Of a stretch of 64,000 bases of DNA, positions 35,159 through 44,640 are shown one piece after another. The stretch is from CAZXYS01 sp964645005 (GTDB lineage Bacteria; Bacteroidota; Ignavibacteria; Kapaibacteriales; UBA2268). How positions within the stretch are numbered: the stretch's first letter is position 1; the number at the start of each line of letters is the position of its first letter. The stretch is taken from assembly GCA_964645005.1 (NCBI GenBank), contig CAZXYS010000023.1, positions 1-64,000 on the forward strand, read 5' to 3'. The notes below the pieces were generated by a model. The model ran no database searches and was not told the DNA's origin. It saw nothing but the letters and a program-made list of their open reading frames with translations. The translations under genes were made by a program, and so were the position numbers.

Positions 35159-37012
35159 TTGAACGAATCTCTCGAACATATCGACGAAAGCCTGAAAGAA
35201 AAGGTAGAGTCCCTGCCCAACAAGCCGGGTATCTACCAGTTCAAGAACAAGAACGATACTATAATCTACATCGGCAAGGCAAAGTCGCTGAAGAGCCGCG
35301 TAAAATCTTATTTCCAAAATAAGCGTCCCGTCGATGCCAAGACCAAAGCCATGTCGCATAAAATCGCCGATGTGGACGTGATTGTCGTGGATTCCGAGGC
35401 TGAGGCTTTCATCTTAGAAGATACCCTCATCAAAAAACAACGCCCGCTCTACAACGTCATGCTGCGCGATGACAAGTCCTATCCTTACGTTCGCGTGACC
35501 AATGAGGAATATCCACGTATTTTCTATACGAGGAATATCGTCAAGGACGGCTCAAAATATTACGGTCCGTTTACCGAGGTGAAGCATCTCAAACATATCA
35601 TGAACGTGATGCGGTCGCTGTTTTTCATTCGTAGCTGCGACTACCACATCACCGAAGAGACCATCAGGAATAAAAAGCACAAGGTCTGCCTCGATTACCA
35701 CATCGACAAATGCGAAGGACCCTGCGAGGGGCTCGTTTCCAAAGAAAAATACAACGACAACATCAAAAAAGCCATAAAAGTGCTCACCGGCAAGACCAGC
35801 GAACTGGAAAAGCAGTTCCAGGACGAAATGAACCGCCTTGCCGAGGAAATGCGCTACGAGGAAGCGGCACGCATCCGCAACAAGCTGCAAATCCTGCGCG
35901 AATACACTTCGCGGCAGAAAATCGTTTCGATGGACCTTGTCGATCGCGACATTTTCGCGCTGGCACGGGTAGATGAATCCGCCTGTTCGATAGTCTTCAA
36001 GGTGCGCGACGGCAAGCTGCTCGGCAAGCGCCACTACATCATCAAGGAAGGCGCCGAGCAGTCCGATGAAGAGATCATCCGCCGCACGGTCGAGCGCTGG
36101 TACTTCGAGACAGACTTCATCCCGAAAGAGATATTCCTGCCCGCCGAACCCGAGGAACTGGAATATCTGACCGACTGGCTCAGCAAAAAGCGCGGCGACA
36201 CCGTCCACATAAGCTTGCCCAAAATCGGCGAGAAGCGCAAAATGATAAACATGGCTGCTACGAACGCAGAATACATCCTGCGCGATTACCATCTCGCCAT
36301 CGCCAACAAAGAGCAGGCGGTGCCGCGCATGGTGACTGCATTGCAGCGGGACCTGCGCTTGGGCAAGCCGCCCCGCCGCATCGAGTGCTTCGACAACTCG
36401 CACTTGCAGGGCAGCGAACTCGTATCGTCGCTCGTAGTCTTCCAGGACGGCAGAGCAAAAAAATCGGACTACCGCAAATTCAAGATCAAGACGGTGCACC
36501 AGAACGACGATTTCGCCGCCATGCGGGAAGTCGTCCGGCGCCGCTGCACCCGCCTGCTCAACGAAAACCGGGAACTACCCGACCTGGTAATCATCGACGG
36601 CGGCAAAGGGCAGTTATCGGGCGCCGTCAAAGTGCTGGAAGAGCTGGGCATCCGCGAGAAGATAAGTATCATCGGTCTGGCGAAGCGCTTGGAAGAGATC
36701 TTCCTGCCGGGCAACTCGGAACCGGTAATATTGCCGAAGACATCCAGTGCCCTGCGTCTGATCCAGCAACTGCGCGACGAGGCACACCGCTTCGCCATCA
36801 CCTTCCACCGCCAGCAGGTAACCAGCCGCACCATCCGCACGGAACTTACGGACATCCCCGGCATCGGCGAGAAAACCGCCGCCAAGCTGCTGCAGCAATT
36901 CGGTTCAGTCGCCGCCATCAAGAAAACTTCCCCCGCCGACCTCGAGAAGGTCGTCAACAAGAAGACAGCAGAGAAGATTAGGGAGTGGTTTGATGGGGAG
37001 GGGGAGAGTTGA
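35159..37012 (+). CDS. uvrC: Excinuclease ABC subunit C
   Basis: 617 residues. An N-terminal GIY-YIG nuclease (NKPGIYQFKN ... IIYIGKAKSLKSRVKSYF) makes the 3' incision. A UVR domain that binds UvrB lies near 205-240 (NRLAEEMRYEEAARIRNKLQ). The RNase-H-like domain with DNSHLQGSELVSS and DGGKGQL makes the 5' incision. The C-terminal helix-hairpin-helix is at about 560-610 (LTDIPGIGEKTAAKLLQQFGS). The start is TTG at 35159. It is much more GC-rich than the AT-rich spacers around it. Confidence 0.97.
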   Translation: MNESLEHIDESLKEKVESLPNKPGIYQFKNKNDTIIYIGKAKSLKSRVKSYFQNKRPVDAKTKAMSHKIADVDVIVVDSEAEAFILEDTLIKKQRPLYNVMLRDDKSYPYVRVTNEEYPRIFYTRNIVKDGSKYYGPFTEVKHLKHIMNVMRSLFFIRSCDYHITEETIRNKKHKVCLDYHIDKCEGPCEGLVSKEKYNDNIKKAIKVLTGKTSELEKQFQDEMNRLAEEMRYEEAARIRNKLQILREYTSRQKIVSMDLVDRDIFALARVDESACSIVFKVRDGKLLGKRHYIIKEGAEQSDEEIIRRTVERWYFETDFIPKEIFLPAEPEELEYLTDWLSKKRGDTVHISLPKIGEKRKMINMAATNAEYILRDYHLAIANKEQAVPRMVTALQRDLRLGKPPRRIECFDNSHLQGSELVSSLVVFQDGRAKKSDYRKFKIKTVHQNDDFAAMREVVRRRCTRLLNENRELPDLVIIDGGKGQLSGAVKVLEELGIREKISIIGLAKRLEEIFLPGNSEPVILPKTSSALRLIQQLRDEAHRFAITFHRQQVTSRTIRTELTDIPGIGEKTAAKLLQQFGSVAAIKKTSPADLEKVVNKKTAEKIREWFDGEGES

Positions 37013-37230
37013 TTTATTTTTAATAAGATTAGTTTAAATATAAATTATCATTAATTTTTTTTGAATAATTTAACTAAATGAAGTATATTGTGATTAGATA
37101 AATGATAATATAAATATTATGAAATAGAGATATAACAACATATAATTTTCTTCGTTTTTATTTTAAATAATATGAATGAAACTGAAAATATAAATTATAG
37201 GAAAAAAACCTAATAGAAGAGGATATATCA

Positions 37231-37479
37231 ATGTTATATAATGATTTGTTATTACAAAATTATTATACTGAATATTTTGATAATCTGACGGAAAAAGAGT
37301 TAGATGATGAATTTACGGATGATTTAAGAGTATTAACAAAATCATTAAATAAACTACCGGATTCAAAAAGGAAAGCCTTTATTAATATATTATCAAGATA
37401 TATTGAATTTTATATCGATAAAAAAATTGAGAAACAAATTAACAGTGCATTGAAAAGAATTTTAGATTTCTACATATAA
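37231..37479 (+). CDS. Small hypothetical protein, AT-rich
   Basis: 82 residues, helical and charged (LTEKELDDEFTDDLRVLTKSLNKLPDSKRKAFINILSRYIEFYIDKKIEKQI). GAGG lies about 9 bases before its ATG. No family is recognised. Base composition is strongly AT-rich compared with uvrC, suggesting acquired DNA. It precedes another orphan gene by about 30 bases. Confidence 0.55.
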   Translation: MLYNDLLLQNYYTEYFDNLTEKELDDEFTDDLRVLTKSLNKLPDSKRKAFINILSRYIEFYIDKKIEKQINSALKRILDFYI

Positions 37480-37509
37480 GACAAAGAATAAAGAAAAGAA
37501 AAATCCGAT

Positions 37510-37908
37510 TTGGACGCATCTGAGGATTCCCAAGAAGAGGAAAATATCATTCCTGATGATATATTAGAGGAAATCCTAGAGGAAAAACGTGGTAAAGTAG
37601 TTAGTGTATTTAAGCAATCTATGTTCTCGAGCATAATGCGTGGGAGTAATCCCATAGCTGATAGGATTACCAGCGACCATATTAGCCAGCTTATTAAAAA
37701 TTCAGATGAACATGACTTAAGAAATAGGAAAGAGAGGAAAAGTCAAAGGAACTATAATTTATTATTACTCATAATAGGATTAATTTTTATTGGATTCCTA
37801 ATTGTTTTTTTATATGAAGATCAGGATTTACTTGTAAATATAATTCTAGATATGATTTCATTTATAGGGGGATTAGGCTTTGGCAAATCGTTTTTGAAAA
37901 ATAATTAA
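37510..37908 (+). CDS. Small membrane protein, DUF2335-like
   Basis: 132 residues from TTG 37510. An acidic N-terminus (EEENIIPDDILEEILEE), a segment like DUF2335 (SNPIADRITSDHISQLIKNSDEHDLRNRKERKSQR) and two hydrophobic helices at the C-terminus (LLLLIIGLIFIGFLIVFL and the FIGGLGFGKSF end). DUF2335 proteins often sit in accessory regions; function is unknown. The start codon is uncertain. Confidence 0.5.
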   Translation: MDASEDSQEEENIIPDDILEEILEEKRGKVVSVFKQSMFSSIMRGSNPIADRITSDHISQLIKNSDEHDLRNRKERKSQRNYNLLLLIIGLIFIGFLIVFLYEDQDLLVNIILDMISFIGGLGFGKSFLKNN

Positions 37909-38142
37909 CAACTATTTGTATTTATTTTATATCATTCAATAATTCTAGTTTTACATCCTGATTATGTTTGATATTAATAATTGTCAATAATTCACAATCT
38001 TAATTTGCTCTTCCTTCAATTCAACTCACACCCAATTCAATATACTACAACAAAATACTGTTTAAAAAACATAAGATCAATTCTCAATTTATAATACTTT
38101 TAAATGTTTTATTTTATAAATTCTATTTCAAATAAATCTTCT

Positions 38143-40275
38143 CTACTTCTTCACAAAAATCATCTTTTTATCACTATATTTCACAAAATAGACACCTACA
38201 GGCAAAAATGATACATCTATCCTTCCTGAAAATGATGTAACTTTATAACGTATCACTAATTCACCAAGATAATTGTATATTCGTATATCTGAATCGTTTT
38301 TAATGTTACTTTGTTTAATTCCTTGAATCTCGATGTAATCCGCGGCAGGATTGGGGAATAATTTAATTTCCGACTTTTTTTCATTATCTTCAATGTCGGT
38401 AATGAGATCGCTTATTTTTGCTTTGTAAATGGCATCACCTGATTTGCCGAGGATATGGCTATATGTGCCAACAAAAATGTAGCCATCCATTATAGCGAAT
38501 GTATGGACATACAAATTTAAAAGCCCCTTATTTATTTGCTTCCAATTTTCTCCTTTGTCTGATGAAAAGTACACTCCATATCTTTCTACGCCAATGAATA
38601 TCATGTCACCTGAAGAAATCATTTCCGATCTCATACTATTTTCCGGCAATCCTTTAGTTCTTGATACCCAATTTTTACCCTGATCGGAAGAATAAAACAC
38701 GCCGTTCTTTGAAGCTATGTAGATATCATTCCCATTCACAAGGGTTGATGATATACATGCTATGGTGTCCGGTAAACCATTACTTCTTTCGTACCAATTA
38801 TCCCCTAAATCATCAGAAACATAAAAGCTGCTGTCGAGTCCCGCATATAAAGAATTTCCGTAAGCAGCAAATGAAAATATACTTGTGTTGTGGAAACCAT
38901 TATTCTTTATATTCCATGTATTCCCATAATCTTTAGAAATGTAAATATTTGAAGAATCTTTAGTGGAATTTCTGACAACTATTACATTATCAGTTACTTC
39001 TATTGGTAAAATAATATGATCGTTAGGAAGCCCCTCATTTCTTGACTCCCATGTGTTCCCATAATCCGAGGAAATCAAAAAGTCATTTAACTTAGTGGCA
39101 AGAATAATATTATCAATCGATGATATAGCTAATACTTTCCTGTTATCTTTCCCAATTCCTTCCCATGAAGCGCCCATATCTTCGGATACAAAAATTCCGT
39201 CACTAAATGTTGTAAATGGCGGGAATTCAGATGTAGCGGCAAAAATCCGATCGCCTATAACATACAAATCATTTACTATCGCATAATTAGTTGATTTAAT
39301 TCTAGCTGTCCATGAATCTCCTTTGTCTGAAGAATAATAAAGCTCTGTGCCGGATACAGCATATAAATTACCATTTGAAACTGCTATTGATGTAACAGCT
39401 TTTTGCAATTGTGCCGGTAGGTTCTTATGTTTGTTTACCCATGTCTCACATAAATCTACAGATACATACAAACTATCATCTTCTTTTAAATATATCCTTT
39501 CGCCATCAGTAATTAATCTAAATCCATTAGATGATTTGATAAGTTCATCATTTTTTTCAACCCAGGTTCTTCCCATATCCGAGGAAGAGTATAAGTAATT
39601 TCTTCCGTCGAAAGCATGAATTTGAGTGGCAACAAAAATGTAATTATCCGGAGTTATTATTTCTTGAAAAAAATAATTGGGTAATTCCCCTTGTATTGAT
39701 TGCCAGTTATCACCATAATCTTCGGATAAGAAAATATCTTCATAAGCCAATGCTATTATATTATCATCAATAAAAGCTAAGTTAACTATTAATAATGTTT
39801 TACCGAGTCCATTATTTTTTTGTATCCATGTTTTTCCGAAATTTGATGACATGAATATTCCATCATAAGTTCCTGCCCATAAATTACCGTTATGTTCTTT
39901 TAGTATGTTAATTCGCGGGTGTGATGGCATACCGTTATATCTATTTTCCCAGGTTTCGCCAAAATCTGTTGAAACATAAAGATAGCCATTTCCACCAAAA
40001 TATAAATTGCTGCCATAAATTAATACAGAACTGGCAGATACTCTCGGTAGTTGACCGAAATCAATTTTTTCCCATGTATTTCCTTTGTCGGTAGAAATCT
40101 TATGTCCATCATAAGGGAACTTTGGGTGACTTGGGCGCCCTTCGCTAATAATTAAAGTATCGCCGGACACGCACCTAACTCCAATCTGTGGATCGCTTTG
40201 CCAGGAGGTTTTTTCCCACTGGGCATATAAATCGTTTAATGCTAGAATTAGCGATAGCAAAATAATTAATTTCAT
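38143..40275 (-). CDS. BNR/sialidase-like propeller protein with T9SS sorting domain
   Basis: 710 residues with a signal peptide (cleavage near LYAQ, residue 18). At least ten Asp-box-like repeats of the form SSDxGxxW or SxDYGNTW are visible (for example STDKGNTWEK, SSDMGRTWVEK, SKDYGNTWNIK, SSDQGKNWVSR). These mark a BNR or exo-alpha-sialidase-like beta-propeller. The last about 70 residues, from LFPNPAADYIEIQG to FVKYSDKKMIFVKK, are a T9SS type-A sorting domain. It is the downstream gene of a two-gene cargo cluster, 7 bases after the S8 protease. Confidence 0.9.
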   Translation of the reverse strand: MKLIILLSLILALNDLYAQWEKTSWQSDPQIGVRCVSGDTLIISEGRPSHPKFPYDGHKISTDKGNTWEKIDFGQLPRVSASSVLIYGSNLYFGGNGYLYVSTDFGETWENRYNGMPSHPRINILKEHNGNLWAGTYDGIFMSSNFGKTWIQKNNGLGKTLLIVNLAFIDDNIIALAYEDIFLSEDYGDNWQSIQGELPNYFFQEIITPDNYIFVATQIHAFDGRNYLYSSSDMGRTWVEKNDELIKSSNGFRLITDGERIYLKEDDSLYVSVDLCETWVNKHKNLPAQLQKAVTSIAVSNGNLYAVSGTELYYSSDKGDSWTARIKSTNYAIVNDLYVIGDRIFAATSEFPPFTTFSDGIFVSEDMGASWEGIGKDNRKVLAISSIDNIILATKLNDFLISSDYGNTWESRNEGLPNDHIILPIEVTDNVIVVRNSTKDSSNIYISKDYGNTWNIKNNGFHNTSIFSFAAYGNSLYAGLDSSFYVSDDLGDNWYERSNGLPDTIACISSTLVNGNDIYIASKNGVFYSSDQGKNWVSRTKGLPENSMRSEMISSGDMIFIGVERYGVYFSSDKGENWKQINKGLLNLYVHTFAIMDGYIFVGTYSHILGKSGDAIYKAKISDLITDIEDNEKKSEIKLFPNPAADYIEIQGIKQSNIKNDSDIRIYNYLGELVIRYKVTSFSGRIDVSFLPVGVYFVKYSDKKMIFVKK

Positions 40276-40282
40276 TTTAATT

Positions 40283-42745
40283 TTACTTTAAAACAATAAA
40301 TTTAATTTTTTTATAGTTTGATTTCTGTTTTATTTCTAAAAGATATAAACCATTTGGTAAACGACTTATATAAATTGATTTTTCATAACTACCAGGTAAC
40401 ATTAAATGGTAATTTTTTTCAAATACAATATTACCCAATGAATTATAAATTTTTATAACTGGAGAACAAGTATGTTCGAGATCAAGATTAAAATTAACTT
40501 TATTTGATGAAGGATTGGGATATATTATAGTTGAATCTCCATTATTTATTAAATCGTTATTTACTGAAGTTGATTTTGGTTTTCCAAACACAGAAATATA
40601 TAGTTTCAGATCATCATTATTAGGTAAATCCATGATTCTAGTTTTGGTTTCTACATCACGTAATTCGTATTGATAAGTTATTGCCTCAACAATTGTACTA
40701 TTATTGTGAAATATTCCTGGAATCAGACCATTACCCCTCTCTCCTGAAGTTACTTCAGTATAACTGGTTAAGTATAATGGCCTCCCTTTATTAAAACCAC
40801 CTTTATAAGTTCTACCGTTTCTGCCCCAAACAAATAAGTCATGATCCTCATCGATTATCCAATCATTTCCTAAATTAAAGGAACCACTTACCACTCTCCT
40901 TCTAACATTATACTCCCCTTCTTCACAATCGTTTCTTTTACCATTTTTTTTAATAGTTACATTATAGTCAGATTGTGGATATTCTGACGGTTCTTCACAA
41001 ACAAAAGCATAATGCTTTAAAACGTAACCATCGTTAAGCATATAAAAAATTTCACCAATTTTTAATTGTCCCCAACCAGATACGTTATCATAACCAATTT
41101 TAGTTTGTTCTTTTTCATTCTCATTATTTGGATCATAGTTTAAATCCTGTGCTGCTGCTTTAAGCATGTTTTCATAATCTTCAGGTTCAGGTATAATATT
41201 ATCTGGATTGCTTTGATGTGGTGTTTTTAAAAATTCAGATCTTAATAGAGCTATAGCGCCACTTACATGAGCAGCAGATGCAGACGTCATATAAAACCCT
41301 ACCCATTGATTATAACCATAATCAGTAGTATATATTATAGAGTAATTTCCTGGAGCCAAAATATCCATATACTTTCCCCATTCTGAATGACGATTTCTTT
41401 GTGGGTAGCATTCGGGAGGATCTTCTTCAGGATTACCATTATCATGCCACCCAACACTTGTAATCCAATTAGGATCAAAACATGCTGGGTATTGTACGGA
41501 ATTATCATCATAATTACCTCTAGAAGTAACTATTGATACTCCTTGTTCATAAGCGAAATTAAGTGCATTGTGCATAACTGGTAAATATCCAACTCCTTCA
41601 TCATACCCCCAAGAACAGTTCATTATATGTACACCCCAACTACTTTGTACATTTTCTGGTTCATTACTGATATAATAATCGGAGGCTGCATCTAAAATTG
41701 CTGCAACAACTTTGGCAACTGAAATATCATCATCTTCAGAAACATCAATTTTTAATCCCACTAATCTACACCCCTTGTCCCAGTTATTATCATCAATTTT
41801 CCAACCACCTGATATACCAGCTACTCCTTGATATTCATTGGTATTACAATCATTACCATTTGTATATGCTGTTATAATGCCAGCTATCGGTGTCCCATGA
41901 TCTGAATTAGTAATCACATACTCGTTATTATCAACATAATTCCATACACCTATTACTTTCCCTGATTCACCTTTCCATCCTGCCAGATCGCAATGTTGAT
42001 AATCCAATCCGTTGTCAATTATTGCGACTTTTATCTCAGAAGATCCAGTTTGATAGTTCCAAGCTCCCTCTGCGTCTGAATAAAATGGCCATAGACTTTT
42101 CTGTATATTATCTGGATCATTTTTGTAATAAGTATCTAGAGGTTCAATATCAAAATGACCGTAATTAAAATTTGGCTCTGCTATTTCTAGATTTTCTTGA
42201 AATAATAAAGTTAACATTAAACTTGCATTAACTGCTGATGTATCATTATTTAATTTTAATAATAGCCATAAAAAATTATCACAAGTAACCGTATCACCAA
42301 ATCTTGTGACAGACAATGTATCTGTACATGGATTTGCTGAGGTAATTCGTGTTAGATAAACTCCTCCAAAGCTTTTAATACTCTCCCTTAAGCTTGAATC
42401 AGCTATTAAACTGTCTATTGGAAATTGTTCTGTCATAAATTCATGTTTTTGTTCTTCATACCATTCATCTTCTGAAACGATTTGTAATTCGGTTAATGCT
42501 GGATATCCTACGTATTCGTAACATAGCTTATCAAGAAATAATGCGTTTTTCTTAAATTTAATGATAATTTCGTCATTGACGAAAAGACTTGTATCAGTAA
42601 TAGGCCATTCATATTGAATTGTATCACCTAATTCATTTGTAATAGTGGGCAAATCCTGTGCTATGTTTTTGTTAATCAAGCAAGGAGAGATTATTATTAC
42701 AGATAATAAAATCTCTGTAATTAAATATTGTAGTTTTTTTTTCAT
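40283..42745 (-). CDS. Subtilisin-like S8 serine protease with T9SS sorting domain
   Basis: 820 residues. After a signal region (1-30) and a prodomain of about 190 residues, the catalytic triad is seen: Asp in VAIIDNGLDYQH (Asp244), His in SDHGTPIAGII (His283) and Ser in MTSASAAHVSGAIALL (near 487). This Ser block has SASAAHVSG in place of the usual GTSMAAPHVSG. The C-terminus from IIYPNPSSNKVNFNL is a T9SS sorting domain. A secreted protease is inferred, probably degrading proteins outside the cell. It is transcribed with the propeller gene. Confidence 0.9.
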   Translation of the reverse strand: MKKKLQYLITEILLSVIIISPCLINKNIAQDLPTITNELGDTIQYEWPITDTSLFVNDEIIIKFKKNALFLDKLCYEYVGYPALTELQIVSEDEWYEEQKHEFMTEQFPIDSLIADSSLRESIKSFGGVYLTRITSANPCTDTLSVTRFGDTVTCDNFLWLLLKLNNDTSAVNASLMLTLLFQENLEIAEPNFNYGHFDIEPLDTYYKNDPDNIQKSLWPFYSDAEGAWNYQTGSSEIKVAIIDNGLDYQHCDLAGWKGESGKVIGVWNYVDNNEYVITNSDHGTPIAGIITAYTNGNDCNTNEYQGVAGISGGWKIDDNNWDKGCRLVGLKIDVSEDDDISVAKVVAAILDAASDYYISNEPENVQSSWGVHIMNCSWGYDEGVGYLPVMHNALNFAYEQGVSIVTSRGNYDDNSVQYPACFDPNWITSVGWHDNGNPEEDPPECYPQRNRHSEWGKYMDILAPGNYSIIYTTDYGYNQWVGFYMTSASAAHVSGAIALLRSEFLKTPHQSNPDNIIPEPEDYENMLKAAAQDLNYDPNNENEKEQTKIGYDNVSGWGQLKIGEIFYMLNDGYVLKHYAFVCEEPSEYPQSDYNVTIKKNGKRNDCEEGEYNVRRRVVSGSFNLGNDWIIDEDHDLFVWGRNGRTYKGGFNKGRPLYLTSYTEVTSGERGNGLIPGIFHNNSTIVEAITYQYELRDVETKTRIMDLPNNDDLKLYISVFGKPKSTSVNNDLINNGDSTIIYPNPSSNKVNFNLDLEHTCSPVIKIYNSLGNIVFEKNYHLMLPGSYEKSIYISRLPNGLYLLEIKQKSNYKKIKFIVLK

Positions 42746-42987
42746 TTTTCAATTCCTTAATTGTATTTTATATCAACAATTTAATTTAAATAAATAAAAT
42801 TTTAAAAACAAGTTTTTATTTATTTATTTTATAATTTATTATAAAAAAATTGTAAAATCTTATGACTTTATTAAATTAGAACTAGAAATTCTTATTTACA
42901 TCTTTTGAAATAAAAAATAATATATTCGTAGGTATAGATTAATACGAAAAAGACTTTCTCAAAAAAACCAAAGGGCAACCATCACTC

Positions 42988-43383
42988 ATGAGAATACACC
43001 TCGGACTCTTAATTTTACGGCTCGCACTCGGGATATTGCTATTGCTGCACGGATTGAACAAAGTCATGAGCGGCATTGGCGGGATAATAGATAAAGCGGC
43101 GGCGGTTGGGCTGCCCGAATTCATTGCTTACGGCGTTTATTTCGGGGAAGTCGCAGCGCCGGTGTTGATCATTCTCGGATTGAGAACGCGGCTGGCGGCA
43201 ATAGTTTTCGCGGTGAATATGGCGGCGGCGGCGTACCTTGTCCATCCCGACGAGATACTCGCTTTCGCGGATACAGGCGCATGGGAACTGGAATTGATTG
43301 GGCTTTATTTCTTCGGCGCGGTGGCGCTTATCTTCACAGGCGGCGGTAAGTTTGCGCTCAGTTCGTCAAGTAAGTGGGATTAG
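42988..43383 (+). CDS. DoxX-family membrane protein
   Basis: 131 residues with four hydrophobic segments. The start MRIHLGLLILRLALGILLLLHGLNKVMSGIGGI and the region PEFIAYGVYFGEVAAPVLIILGLRTRLAAIVFAVNMAAA are typical of DoxX/DoxD-like proteins. These are small inner-membrane proteins linked to redox balance or sulfur metabolism. It is on its own between the S8 protease and ruvC. Confidence 0.88.
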   Translation: MRIHLGLLILRLALGILLLLHGLNKVMSGIGGIIDKAAAVGLPEFIAYGVYFGEVAAPVLIILGLRTRLAAIVFAVNMAAAAYLVHPDEILAFADTGAWELELIGLYFFGAVALIFTGGGKFALSSSSKWD

Positions 43384-43395
43384 AACAGCCGGTTG

Positions 43396-43932
43396 TCAAA
43401 CAATTCTATCCGGATTATCTTTGATAAATGCTTTCCACGAGCCGGGCTTACTCTGACCCGCATGATTCCTCAAGGAATGGCAGACAGCCACAGCCAGAGC
43501 ATCCGTCACATCGTAAAACTCGGGTGTTTCATCAAGATTCAGCATCTTCTTCACCATGAACTGTACCTGCTCCTTGCCGGCATTCCCCCGCCCGGTAACA
43601 GCCTTTTTCACTTCGCGGGGACTGTACTCATGCACGGGTATTTCATGCAGCGAAGCCGAAAGCATGGCAGCGCCGCGTGCATGTGACAATTTCATAAGCG
43701 ATTGTGCATTCTTCGAGTAAAACATCGTTTCAAAAGCAGCGGCTTCAGGCTGAGTTCTGTCAATAACGTTCTCCAGCCTCAGGAATATCTCTCTCAGCCG
43801 TAGGTCCATTAGTTCGGACTTCTTCTTAGCTCGTATGACGCCGTACTCGATCAAACGAAATGCACTGCCCTCCGCGGCTATCACACCATAACCGCAAACG
43901 ACGGAACCCGGATCTATGCCTAAAATAATCAT
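43396..43932 (-). CDS. ruvC: Holliday-junction resolvase RuvC
   Basis: 178 residues. The catalytic acidic residues lie in GIDPGSVVCGYGVI (Asp7), FETMFYSKNAQS (Glu near 67), and DVTDALAVAVCH (Asp near 140). RuvC cuts Holliday junctions with RuvAB. In many bacteria it follows yebC directly; here a RAYT gene with REP palindromes lies between them. Confidence 0.96.
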   Translation of the reverse strand: MIILGIDPGSVVCGYGVIAAEGSAFRLIEYGVIRAKKKSELMDLRLREIFLRLENVIDRTQPEAAAFETMFYSKNAQSLMKLSHARGAAMLSASLHEIPVHEYSPREVKKAVTGRGNAGKEQVQFMVKKMLNLDETPEFYDVTDALAVAVCHSLRNHAGQSKPGSWKAFIKDNPDRIV

Positions 43933-43975
43933 TATTTAATTAAATTTATATTATTGATAATTTTGATAATACTAA

Positions 43976-43997
43976 TTCCAACGCTCCAGCGTTGGAA
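43976..43997. repeat. REP-like palindrome 1 (ruvC side)
   Basis: TTCCAACGCTCCAGCGTTGGAA is a near-perfect hairpin with a GCTCC-type loop region. It is adjacent to REP-like palindrome 2. Confidence 0.8.
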
Positions 43998-44004
43998 TAC
44001 ATAT

Positions 44005-44022
44005 GTGACGCTCCTGCGTCAC
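44005..44022. repeat. REP-like palindrome 2 (ruvC side)
   Basis: GTGACGCTCCTGCGTCAC, arms GTGACGC and GCGTCAC. The central GCTCC matches palindrome 1. It ends 5 bases before the RAYT stop codon. Confidence 0.8.
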
Positions 44023-44026
44023 AACT

Positions 44027-44569
44027 TCATGCCCATTCTATGAAAACTTTAATTTTCCCTCTTTCACCTGAATAATCTTTAGCACTGGAATACATCCAAT
44101 GTGTAGGATCGATTATATAACCTCGACGAACAGGATTATTATGTATATAATCAATTTTTTGATGTAAAATATTATAGTTAGTGATCATAACAGGATGAAA
44201 ACCTTCTTGCCAAAATTGATAATTCCTGTTCGTTTTATGTTTTAATTTATAGAAATGAAATTTGCTTAAAATGTTATCATAATGATATTCTTTCAAGTAA
44301 TTAATAGCCTCTTTGGCAGTGTATGATTTAAAATTTGATATTTCTTTTCTTAGATTTTTTGATTGGGCAACAAGGTGGAGATGGTTTTCCATTATAACAT
44401 AAGCGTAAATTAATAGCCGTTTTTTATTAATAAGATAATTCAAGCTATCGAGTATAATTTCTGTAATAGGTTTGATACTAAAAGCAGATATCCATTCTAT
44501 TACTGTTAAAGTGATGAAATAGGGATATTCATTTCCAAAAATTTTATATCTGTCTCTTGCCATATTCAT
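44027..44569 (-). CDS. REP-associated tyrosine transposase (RAYT, IS200-like Y1)
   Basis: About 180 residues from the ATG at 44569. The HUH motif is the HLHLVAQ segment of VIMENHLHLVAQ (near 76). The catalytic tyrosine follows in the helix HQKIDYIHNNPVRRGYI, and the end WMYSSAKDYSG is typical of RAYTs. Y1 transposases cut single-stranded DNA via a 5'-phosphotyrosine. The open frame extends to 44638, but residues before 44569 are translated from the REP palindrome and are not part of the gene. Both sides carry REP-like hairpins with a common GCTCC core. Confidence 0.9.
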   Translation of the reverse strand: MNMARDRYKIFGNEYPYFITLTVIEWISAFSIKPITEIILDSLNYLINKKRLLIYAYVIMENHLHLVAQSKNLRKEISNFKSYTAKEAINYLKEYHYDNILSKFHFYKLKHKTNRNYQFWQEGFHPVMITNYNILHQKIDYIHNNPVRRGYIIDPTHWMYSSAKDYSGERGKIKVFIEWA

Positions 44570-44580
44570 TATTATTATAG

Positions 44581-44594
44581 AACGCCGGAGCGTT
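44581..44594. repeat. REP-like palindrome 3 (yebC side)
   Basis: AACGCCGGAGCGTT; its complement carries GCTCCGGC, matching the core of the ruvC-side palindromes in inverted orientation. Confidence 0.75.
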
Positions 44595-44603
44595 ATAAAA
44601 TAT

Positions 44604-44629
44604 CGTTCCGACGCAGGAGCATCGGAACG
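44604..44629. repeat. REP-like palindrome 4 (yebC side)
   Basis: An imperfect hairpin with arms CGTTCCGA and TCGGAACG around GCAGGAGC, whose complement is GCTCCTGC, the same core as palindrome 2. It ends 12 bases from the yebC stop. Confidence 0.8.
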
Positions 44630-44640
44630 AGTTTTCAAAT

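Noticed and set aside
35552..36499. Antisense open frame of 315 codons in uvrC
   Set aside because: Its length comes from the GC-rich codons of uvrC, the conserved protein is on the other strand.
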